The translations under genes were made by a program, and so were the position numbers. DNA of 11,300 bases, taken from assembly GCA_031421855.1 (NCBI GenBank), contig JANOPN010000211.1, positions 1-11,300 of the forward strand, in the 5' to 3' direction. This DNA comes from JAAFHN01 sp031421855 (GTDB taxonomy: Bacteria > Pseudomonadota > Gammaproteobacteria > Burkholderiales > Burkholderiaceae_C). This document shows positions 5,412-11,123 of the stretch, in pieces; the stretch's first letter is position 1; every line of letters begins with the position of its first letter. The notes under the pieces are model-generated. The model was not told the origin of the DNA, did not search any database, and saw nothing but the letters and a program-made list of their open reading frames with translations.

Positions 5412-7613
5412 ATGGCAAGTCACATTTTTAAGTCAAATCGACCCTTGGTCACCGAATCTATTGGGCTCGGTGCTATCAAAAAATTACCCCTCAATCCACT
5501 GAGTGTTGCCATTTTGGCGGCAGGCTTTTGCCAAATGGGTGCCGCACAAAGCGTCCAGACCTTGGATCCGATCACGGTGTCGTCTCGCGCTGACGACAGC
5601 CAGCTCTCGCCCTTGGGCGATGTCCCCTTGTCGCAGTCGCCGCTGAGTGCGACCAGTTTTGATGCCGCGCGGCTGCGCGCTGCGGGCGTGACGCGCCTGA
5701 GCGAGTTGAGCAAATTGGATGCCTCCATCACCGACGCTTACAACACAGTCGGCTACTGGGACTACGCCACCATCCGTGGCTATGTGCTCGATAACCGCAA
5801 CAATTTCAGACGCGAAGGCTTGGGCATCAACGCTGAGACCGCCATTTCGCTGTTCAACAAGGAGCGCGTCGAGGTGCTCAAGGGGGCCAGCGGCATCTCA
5901 GCGGGTGTCAGCTCGCCTGCGGGTTTGATCAACTACCGCGTCAAACGCCCGGTTGACCGCTTGCGGGTGGTTGATCTGTCGCTAGACAGTTTTGGCGCTC
6001 GCAGCGTGGCGCTCGACATCAGCGAGCGCTTTGCTCCCAACGCCGTTGGGCAAAACACACTGGGCCTGCGAGTCAATGCCGCCGTTGACCAGCTTGTTGG
6101 CCCGCAGCCCGGCACACGCGGCAGCGGTCGGCACTTTGCACTTGCCGGGGCTTGGCAGTTGAGTCCTGCCACCAGCTTGGACTTGGAAACCGAGGCCAGC
6201 CGCCGCAGCCAACCAAGCGTCCCCGGCCAAAGCCTTTGGGGCAACAAGCTGCCCGTGGCCGACGCGCGCGCCAATCAAAATCAACAGCCTTGGAGCTTGC
6301 CAGTTGAACTCAGCGGCGCCACCACCAGCCTGCGACTCAAACACGCGCTGGGCAGCGACTGGCAACTCCAAGCCCAAATGCAAACCCAAAGCCTCACCAG
6401 CCAAGACCGCGTGGCCTTTCCGTTTGGATGCACCGAGCCCTCTGGCGCGTACTACGCGGATCGCTACTGCCCCGATGGCAACGCCGACTTGTACGACTTC
6501 AGAAGCGAAAACGAGACCCGCAACACCCGTGCGTGGCAGCTCAGCCTGAAAGGGCAGGCGCGGCTCGGTGGCCTCATGCACCGCGTCCAAGCGAGTTTGA
6601 GCCGAAGCAGCCACGTGGCACGGTTTCAAGATCAAGCATTCAACTACGTGGGCACCACCAGCAGTGTCGCGGCGCAAGCCCTGCCTGCTGACGCCAGCCT
6701 CACCGACGTCAACACCCACCGCGACGAGACCAGTCGCGAGCTCTCACTGGCTGACGCCGTGTCGCTCAACGCCGCCACGACCGCTTGGCTGGGCCTGCGC
6801 AGCACCACCATTCAGCGAGCCAGCGTGCGCACCAATGGCAGCCGCCCCACCCAGTACCAGCAATCGTTTACCTCGCCGTGGTGGGCCATCAGCCACCGAC
6901 TGAGCGAAGCCAACACCGTGTACCTGAGTCGCAGCTGCGGCATCGAAACGGATGTGGCACCCAACCGAAGCCGTTTCACCAACGCAGGGCAAAGTTTGCC
7001 CGCTCTGCAGAGCAAACAGACAGAAGTTGGCATCAAACACAGCGGTGCTGTCACCCAACTCACTGCCGCGTGGTTCAGCATTCGCCGACCCATCGCCGCC
7101 GACATTGGCACCTGCGCGGGCACCCGTGACTGCACCCGCACGCCAGACGGCGACGCGGTTCACACCGGCTTGGAGCTGTCAGCACAAGCCCGCCTCAGCG
7201 CCAGCCACGGGGTTTGGCGGCTCAACGGCTCAGCTGGCGTCATTCGCGCACGGCGCGAAGGCAGTGTGCAAGTCGGCATCAACGGCCTGGCCCCCACCAA
7301 TGTGCCCACTCACACCTTGCGCGTGGGCGCGGGCTTCACGCCCAAAGCCGACCCACGATGGACACTGGATGCCAGTGCCTCCAGCGAAGGCGAGCGCCAA
7401 GTCTTGCCCGACAACAGCATTCAGTTGCCCGGCTGGACCCGAGTCGATGCCAGCGCACGCTTGAACTGGTCGGCCAACACGCAGCTTTCAATTGGCGTGG
7501 ACAACGCGTTCAATAAGCGTGGCTTTCGCGAAAGCCCCTATCAATTTGGTCACGCCTACCTGTTCCCAATCGCGCCGCGCAGCCTGAAGATAGGGCTGAG
7601 TGTCAGCGGCTAG
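5412..7613 (+). CDS. TonB-dependent outer-membrane receptor, siderophore-receptor-like, TPP-riboswitch controlled
   Basis: This 733-residue receptor has an extended N-terminus, a hydrophobic signal core (about 28-40) and cleavage near GAAQ/SVQT (about 44-47). A TonB-box-like stretch follows (DPITVSSRAD, about 52-61). The plug domain (about 75-200) has the diagnostic 'TIRGYVLDNRNNFRREGLGI' and 'FNKERVEVLKGASGISAGVSSPAGLINYRVKRP'. The remainder is a 22-strand-type beta barrel with a typical final region 'NTQLSIGVDNAFNKRGFRESPYQFGHAYLFP'. By sequence it resembles siderophore receptors (FpvA/FhuE group), but the TPP riboswitch implies uptake of thiamine or a precursor, powered by TonB-ExbBD. ATG 5412 is chosen over 5349 because the upstream codons lie in the riboswitch expression platform; its ribosome site is weak (GAAAGAAAA). 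The C-terminus ends LKIGLSVSG, without the usual terminal aromatic. Residues 12-22 derive from the dispersed repeat. Confidence 0.93.
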   Translation: MASHIFKSNRPLVTESIGLGAIKKLPLNPLSVAILAAGFCQMGAAQSVQTLDPITVSSRADDSQLSPLGDVPLSQSPLSATSFDAARLRAAGVTRLSELSKLDASITDAYNTVGYWDYATIRGYVLDNRNNFRREGLGINAETAISLFNKERVEVLKGASGISAGVSSPAGLINYRVKRPVDRLRVVDLSLDSFGARSVALDISERFAPNAVGQNTLGLRVNAAVDQLVGPQPGTRGSGRHFALAGAWQLSPATSLDLETEASRRSQPSVPGQSLWGNKLPVADARANQNQQPWSLPVELSGATTSLRLKHALGSDWQLQAQMQTQSLTSQDRVAFPFGCTEPSGAYYADRYCPDGNADLYDFRSENETRNTRAWQLSLKGQARLGGLMHRVQASLSRSSHVARFQDQAFNYVGTTSSVAAQALPADASLTDVNTHRDETSRELSLADAVSLNAATTAWLGLRSTTIQRASVRTNGSRPTQYQQSFTSPWWAISHRLSEANTVYLSRSCGIETDVAPNRSRFTNAGQSLPALQSKQTEVGIKHSGAVTQLTAAWFSIRRPIAADIGTCAGTRDCTRTPDGDAVHTGLELSAQARLSASHGVWRLNGSAGVIRARREGSVQVGINGLAPTNVPTHTLRVGAGFTPKADPRWTLDASASSEGERQVLPDNSIQLPGWTRVDASARLNWSANTQLSIGVDNAFNKRGFRESPYQFGHAYLFPIAPRSLKIGLSVSG
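5445..5476 (+). repeat. Dispersed 32-bp repeat, copy R5 (inside TonB receptor N-terminus)
   Basis: This copy runs TTGGTCACCGAATCTATT, then GGGCTCGGTGCTAT. It is the most diverged copy, about 5 mismatches over 31 positions against R3. It is the only one in plus orientation and encodes LVTESIGLGAI in the same frame in which R1 encodes LVSGFIGFVAI. Confidence 0.65.
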
Positions 7614-7634
7614 CGCAGCACACATGCAATTTCG

Positions 7635-7666
7635 ATAGCAACAAACCCAATGAATTCCGAGACCAG
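7635..7666 (-). repeat. Dispersed 32-bp repeat, copy R2 (after the TonB receptor)
   Basis: This copy begins 21 bp after the receptor stop, between convergent genes. Plus-strand start is ATAGCAACAAACCCAATG. Similarity with R3 continues beyond the 32-bp core into GGCTAAAAA (7668-7676). It is in inverted orientation to R5, so the receptor gene lies between two opposed copies. Confidence 0.88.
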
Positions 7667-7727
7667 AGGCTAAAAACCGCTGATTTCGGAGGTTCTTAGG
7701 GTTGTCGGGTATTTTGATCGGCTGGGT

Positions 7728-7757
7728 CGTCGGCGGCTCGCAAGAGCGACGCCGACG
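7728..7757. other. Strong stem-loop with GCAA tetraloop between convergent genes
   Basis: CGTCGGCG (7728-7735) pairs perfectly with CGCCGACG (7750-7757). Inside this, GCTC pairs with GAGC around a GCAA loop, with a GA bulge on one side. It lies between the stop of the TonB receptor (7613) and that of the ABC binding protein (7772). No T-run follows on either strand, so it is not a textbook intrinsic terminator; it may protect 3' ends or mark a REP-like element. Confidence 0.6.
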
Positions 7758-7771
7758 GGTGTCAGTTCAGG

Positions 7772-8926
7772 TCATTTCAAGAATGGAATGTTGCTGCCGG
7801 GGGATGCCATGACAACATCCACAAGCGCGGAAGCTGCTGCCCCCTTCTTTCCCATTTTTAGCCTCATTCCTCCCAAATTGACATCGCCCAGGTTGCCCAG
7901 TGCCAAAGCCAATGACTCGCGTGTTGGCTTTTTGCCAGATTTCTGCATCCCCAAGACCAACAGTTTGGCACTGAGATAGGCCTCGAAACTGTCATACGAC
8001 GGCGAGGCAGCAGGATAAAGTGCACGCAGGTCCTGCCGGTAGTCGCGAACAAGTTGCAAGGAGGAGTTGTCGGTAAATGGGTAGGGAACCACTTGGGTGA
8101 ACATCAAGCCACGTGATGAATCCTGGAGCGCCGCCACGAGCGAATCCGCGCCCGAGGAGACTGACATGTAGTGCAGGCCCGACAGACCTTGATCGCGTGA
8201 TTGTTTGATGACATCCGCAAAAAATGGGTTCGGACCTTGGTTAAAAACCGCTGCGGAAGCTGATTTTTTCAACGCGGCGACTGCCAGCTTGGAATCTGAA
8301 CTTGAAGACACAGCAAACGATCCGGCCAGCGTGATTCCTTCGGCTGCCATTGCCGCTTTGGCATCAGTCAGGTGCATTGCGCCGGTTTCGTTGTCGTCGT
8401 GAACGAAAAAGGCCACCTTCACAGCAAAGCTCTTTAACTGACTCGCCATGGCCTTGTATTCGGCATCGTGCCCAGGGCGTATGTTGAAAACCCAATCGTT
8501 GGGCTTGCGCAATTGTGGCGAGCCCGCCATGCAGCCAACAAGCGGCAAGCCATTTTGATTGGCGATGGACATGGCCTCTCGGCAGGCACCGCCGCCAGCC
8601 ATGCCAAACAGCGCGATCACGGACTGGTCAGCGCCCAGCGCCGCCATGTTTTCCTTGACTTTGGCTGACTTTCCACCGTCATCGAGCGTCTTGAGTGTGA
8701 ATTTCAGTCCGCCGCCACTTTGATTGTTGACGCGATTGAAGTAAGCCAGGGCACCCTGTTGAACCCGTTCAGCGCGTTGCTTTTCGGTGCCATTCGCGGT
8801 TAAACCCAGCGTTTGCCCAACAACGACGATGGGCTCCGCCGCGTGAGCGACAGCAACGATCAACACCATCGACAGAAATGACGCGGGAATGGACAGGTAG
8901 CGGCGCATGGGAATAAAAATAGTCAT
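7772..8926 (-). CDS. ABC transporter substrate-binding protein, branched-chain amino acid type (periplasmic binding fold type I)
   Basis: This 384-residue secreted protein has a signal peptide (hydrophobic about 13-27, cleavage near AHAA/EP at 30). The mature start 'IVVVGQTLGLTANG' and 'RVQQGALAYFNRVNNQSGG' are typical of Leu/Ile/Val-type receptors, followed by 'TLDDGGKSAKVKENMAAL', 'VIALFGMAGGGACREAM', 'GLPLVGCMAGSPQLR', 'NDWVFNIRPGHDAEY' and 'YPAASPSYDSFEAYLSAKLL'. It would capture an amino acid or similar small compound for an ABC permease. No permease or ATPase genes adjoin it, so it is an orphan receptor here or serves a remote transporter or sensor. ATG 8926 is used; ATG 8908 (MRRYLS) is equally possible, and neither has a good ribosome site. 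Confidence 0.92.
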   Translation of the reverse strand: MTIFIPMRRYLSIPASFLSMVLIVAVAHAAEPIVVVGQTLGLTANGTEKQRAERVQQGALAYFNRVNNQSGGGLKFTLKTLDDGGKSAKVKENMAALGADQSVIALFGMAGGGACREAMSIANQNGLPLVGCMAGSPQLRKPNDWVFNIRPGHDAEYKAMASQLKSFAVKVAFFVHDDNETGAMHLTDAKAAMAAEGITLAGSFAVSSSSDSKLAVAALKKSASAAVFNQGPNPFFADVIKQSRDQGLSGLHYMSVSSGADSLVAALQDSSRGLMFTQVVPYPFTDNSSLQLVRDYRQDLRALYPAASPSYDSFEAYLSAKLLVLGMQKSGKKPTRESLALALGNLGDVNLGGMRLKMGKKGAAASALVDVVMASPGSNIPFLK

Positions 8927-8972
8927 TGAAATGGGCGTGACAAGGTGGGATCGGGTGTTGCCAAAGTATGCT

Positions 8973-8999
8973 ATTGTATTCTTTATTCGTTTTTTGTAA
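8973..8999 (-). promoter_or_regulatory. Weak candidate promoter of the ABC binding protein
   Basis: On the minus strand TACAAT (8978-8973) gives a good -10 box about 47 bp upstream of the ATG, in the only AT-rich stretch nearby. The best -35-like hexamer, TTACAA (8999-8994), is 15 bp away, which is short. Confidence 0.35.
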
Positions 9000-9221
9000 T
9001 CCTTTAGAAATAAAAAACGTGGTGCGTGGTGTCAGCAGAACGGGTTTCAGGCAGCCCGGATTGACCCGTCGGACGGCGGATCCGTTGGCTTGTCTCGAAT
9101 TTTCCGCTGTGCGCAACACGCGAAGTCGTCCGGCGCGACCTCGCGGCCACGCGTCGAGCCGTGGACCGCCGTCTTCGTCGCTCCTACTTGCGTCCAGCAG
9201 CGACTGTTGGGTTAAATTGTT

Positions 9222-9253
9222 GTAGCAACAAACCCAATGAATTCGGTGACCAA
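9222..9253 (-). repeat. Dispersed 32-bp repeat, copy R3
   Basis: Nearest to the majority sequence: on the plus strand GTAGCAACAAACCCAATG, then AATTCGGTGACCAA. Downstream identity with R2 continues through GGCTAAAAA (9255-9263). Its end takes part in a hairpin: TTGGGT (9207-9212) and TTGTTG (9217-9222) pair with ACCCAA (9232-9237) and CAACAA (9226-9231) around a TAG loop, with TAAA bulged. Confidence 0.88.
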
Positions 9254-9301
9254 AGGCTAAAAAGCCATTGAAATCAGCAAAAAATCAACCCAGCCACGCG
9301 C

Positions 9302-10087
9302 TCAGCGCAAAACCCGCCCAATGAAGTCGTCAATGGCAGTGGCGGCCGCCCCCTCGCGGGCTCGCCACTGCGCGTCAGCGCCGATGATTTTGGTTTGTTT
9401 TGAGCCGCTTGCAGCCAAGCGCATCATTGCCCCGCGCCGCCATGCCGACGACACGGTGACGCCAATGTCGTTGTCGCCGTACAAATCCAAAATTGGGAAT
9501 GTGTAGCCATGGGTTGCCAGCGAATACCCGCCCGTGAGCGAAATGCAGACCCAGGCGCCGTACAAGTTGGCGGGGTCGCCCGCTCGTTCGTCAAAATGCA
9601 CGTTGGCCATCCACGAACCCATGGTGTGGCTTACCAAAGCTATCTTGCCGTGTCCACGACCCTGTAGCCATTTGGCCGCAGCACCAAGCCGGGCGCTGGC
9701 CTCAGGAAACAACTTGGGAAAGTAGGCATCAATTTGCGCCTCTTTGGCCGCAACCGGCATTTGGATTGCCAAGGTCGTGTAGCCCAAGTCGTTCAGGCGC
9801 TTGCGCAACTCACCCGTGAGCCCCTCGTCAGGGTGCATGCCCACACCATGCGCCAAAACGATGGCGGGTTTGGTTTTGCTGCCCTGGGCAAAGAGGCCTA
9901 AAAACGAAGGAAATCCGGCATGTGCAATCTGCACCGCATCACCCACCACCAAGGTTGGCGAAATCTCGTCCGCAAACCGCTTTTCGCGTGCGTAGTCGCT
10001 GGCCAGCGAGTTGTTCGGTGACCCCAACAACATCAAGCAGCAAAGGCTGAGTGTGCGGGGCCAATTCGGTCGGTTTAAGCGGTTCAT
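9302..10087 (-). CDS. Exported alpha/beta-hydrolase-fold protein (DUF3530-like), probable pseudoenzyme
   Basis: This 261-residue protein has a signal peptide (hydrophobic about 12-22, cleavage near NSLAS/DY at about 30). The fold is visible: 'KPAIVLAHGVGMHPDEG' (oxyanion HG at 80-81), 'LNDLGYTTLAIQMP', the elbow 'GKIALVSHTMGSWMANVHF', 'GAWVCISL', 'PILDLYGDNDIGVT' and 'QTKIIGADAQWRAREGA'. At the nucleophile elbow the usual Ser is Thr155 (SHTMG). At the site where the catalytic His normally follows the penultimate strand there is Gln240 (ADAQW), so ester hydrolysis is doubtful; it may bind a ligand or act as a scaffold. DUF3530 assignment is moderate. ATG 10087 precedes a proper signal peptide; the longer frame to 10237 runs into the MITE and is rejected. 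Confidence 0.82.
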   Translation of the reverse strand: MNRLNRPNWPRTLSLCCLMLLGSPNNSLASDYAREKRFADEISPTLVVGDAVQIAHAGFPSFLGLFAQGSKTKPAIVLAHGVGMHPDEGLTGELRKRLNDLGYTTLAIQMPVAAKEAQIDAYFPKLFPEASARLGAAAKWLQGRGHGKIALVSHTMGSWMANVHFDERAGDPANLYGAWVCISLTGGYSLATHGYTFPILDLYGDNDIGVTVSSAWRRGAMMRLAASGSKQTKIIGADAQWRAREGAAATAIDDFIGRVLR

Positions 10088-10157
10088 GGGTGCATTATTC
10101 AACCGTTGCGAATGGCCTGTACGAGTCCATGGCATCAACTCCGATGGGTTTTTAGAC

Positions 10158-10258
10158 CAAGTTAGGACTGACGCAAAACCGCCCCAGCCTAGCCGTGCTA
10201 TCCGCACTGTCTTCGTCGCTGCGCCTTGCCGTGACAATTTTGCGTAAGTCCTACAAGT
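10158..10258. mobile_element. 91-bp MITE with 16-bp terminal inverted repeats and 5-bp target duplication
   Basis: The left end TAGGACTGACGCAAAA (10163-10178) and right end TTTTGCGTAAGTCCTA (10238-10253) are inverted repeats matching at 15 of 16 positions. They are flanked by identical CAAGT at 10158-10162 and 10254-10258. Only 59 bp lie between the ends, with no coding capacity, so it must be mobilised in trans by an IS transposase with matching ends. I cannot assign the IS family. It lies between the divergent hydrolase and toxin-antitoxin genes, with its right end about 29 bp from the latter's -35 box. Confidence 0.85.
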
Positions 10259-10286
10259 TTTTAAAATACCCCTGTTTTATCTGTTC

Positions 10287-10323
10287 TTTACAGAAATTTT
10301 GTACACTTTGTATTAATACGAAG
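10287..10323 (+). promoter_or_regulatory. Promoter and palindromic operator of the toxin-antitoxin pair
   Basis: TTTACA (10287-10292) and TATTAA (10311-10316, 18-bp spacing) form a reasonable promoter. An 18-bp palindrome at 10306-10323 (CTTTGTATTAATACGAAG, 8 of 9 arm positions matching, perfect core GTATTAATAC) covers the -10 box. This is the expected arrangement for autorepression by an antitoxin or the antitoxin-toxin complex. Confidence 0.6.
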
Positions 10324-10338
10324 ATCGTGGCAAAACTC

Positions 10339-10623
10339 ATGCAAACCACCCAAACCATCAATGCCACTGACTTGGCCCGAAATACCCGACAGATTTTGGA
10401 TCGGGTTGTCATGGCTGGGGAGCATGTGGCGATTGAGCGAAACCATGTCGTGATCGCGCAGATCACGCCCGCTCAAGCCACGATGTGCGCTGCGCAGGCC
10501 CTGGCCGGACTTGACTCATTTCGCCTGACAGCACAGCAGGCCGATGCGTGGTTGCGCAGCAGCAGGCCCGATGCGACCCCGGGGGCTGGTGATGCCGAAG
10601 CGGTGCGTGACCCATGGGCATGA
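10339..10623 (+). CDS. Phd/YefM-family antitoxin
   Basis: This 94-residue protein has an N-terminal Phd/YefM DNA-binding domain (about 5-45) with the classic pattern 'INATDLARNTRQILDRVVMAGEHVAIERNHVVIAQITP'. A flexible C-terminal region (about 50-94, 'GLDSFRLTAQQADAWL') should wrap the toxin. Such antitoxins repress their own promoter and neutralise the partner until degraded by proteases. ATG 10339 gives the standard family N-terminus; an in-frame ATG at 10195 lies within the MITE and upstream of the promoter, so it is rejected. The stop overlaps the toxin ATG at 10620 (ATGA), giving coupled translation in the usual antitoxin-first order. Confidence 0.92.
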   Translation: MQTTQTINATDLARNTRQILDRVVMAGEHVAIERNHVVIAQITPAQATMCAAQALAGLDSFRLTAQQADAWLRSSRPDATPGAGDAEAVRDPWA

Positions 10624-11036
10624 TCATTGACAGCTGCGTTTGGATTGCGCTGGCGGCCGATCAGATCGCGCACCAAACCGTCGTTGATGCCGCCGGTGAA
10701 GAGCCGGTGTTCATATCGGCAATTTCGCTTGGTGAACTCAGTTTTGGCGTTCACGCCTGTGTCGACCCCAGCCAACGAGCGGTACGCGCAGCCTATTTGC
10801 GCCAACTAGAAACCCGACCGACACTGCAGATTTCCAGACACACCGCATCTGCTTTTGGGGTCTTGGCCGCCGCCGTTAAGCTGTCAGGTCGTTCGCCCAG
10901 ACCCCGATACAACGACCTGTGGATCGCTGCACAAGCCATCGAATTCGGCTATGGGCTGCTCACCCTCAACGCCAGTGACTTTGCCAACCTGCCAGGCCTG
11001 CAATTGGTCGCGTTGCCACGAAAAACGCAGGCTTGA
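10620..11036 (+). CDS. vapC: VapC-like PIN-domain ribonuclease toxin
   Basis: This 138-residue protein is a complete single PIN domain, the usual VapC length. The acidic metal-binding residues are present: Asp4 (MIIDSCVWIAL), Glu39 (SLGELSFG), Asp99 (RYNDLWIAAQA) and Asp120 (LNASDF, in the family motif 'LLTLNASDFANLPGLQLV'). PIN toxins cut RNA with Mg2+ or Mn2+; many VapCs cleave initiator tRNA or the sarcin-ricin loop, but the target here cannot be predicted. With no missing residue or frameshift, the toxin looks active. ATG 10620 forms the ATGA overlap with the antitoxin stop; ATG 10614, two codons upstream, is an alternative. The symbol vapC is given by fold; the antitoxin is Phd/YefM-type rather than AbrB-type VapB. 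Confidence 0.93.
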   Translation: MIIDSCVWIALAADQIAHQTVVDAAGEEPVFISAISLGELSFGVHACVDPSQRAVRAAYLRQLETRPTLQISRHTASAFGVLAAAVKLSGRSPRPRYNDLWIAAQAIEFGYGLLTLNASDFANLPGLQLVALPRKTQA

Positions 11037-11071
11037 GGTGCGTGTCTGCTGCTCCAGTATTGTAAAAATCA

Positions 11072-11103
11072 ATAGCAGCAAAACCAATGAATCCGGTGAC
11101 CAA
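11072..11103 (-). repeat. Dispersed 32-bp repeat, copy R4
   Basis: Plus-strand sequence ATAGCAGCAAAACCAATG, then AATCCGGTGACCAA; a few substitutions from R3. It lies 35 bp after the vapC stop, in the convergent gap before the DUF2147 gene. Unlike R2 and R3, the flanking GGCTAAAAA is not conserved. Confidence 0.82.
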
Positions 11104-11123
11104 GTGCCAATTTGTCGCAAAAT

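Larger units (their letters stand above)
8927..9301. other. 375-bp intergenic stretch without a supported gene
   Basis: It holds the candidate promoter above and an AT-rich inverted repeat, CGTTTTTT (8988-8995) with AAAAAACG (9012-9019). It also holds GC-rich small hairpins at 9143-9169 and 9177-9204 (GTCGCT/AGCGAC) and repeat copy R3 at 9222. No frame here has protein-like composition. The part between 9050 and 9205 looks structured and may be a decayed element, but I cannot identify it. Confidence 0.6.

Noticed and set aside
9171..10220. Shared 12-mer GTCTTCGTCGCT at 9171 and inside the MITE at 10209
   Set aside because: Flanking sequence differs and no matching inverted ends are seen near 9171, so a second MITE copy is not supported.
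10088..10237. 50-residue N-terminal extension of the hydrolase
   Set aside because: It is read through the MITE and would bury the signal peptide.
10195..10338. 48-residue N-terminal extension of the antitoxin
   Set aside because: It starts in the MITE and crosses the promoter and operator; the Phd/YefM domain begins right after ATG 10339.
2618..11103. CRISPR array formed by the 32-bp repeats
   Set aside because: Copies are 1.6-2.8 kb apart, one is inverted, and there are no spacers or cas genes.
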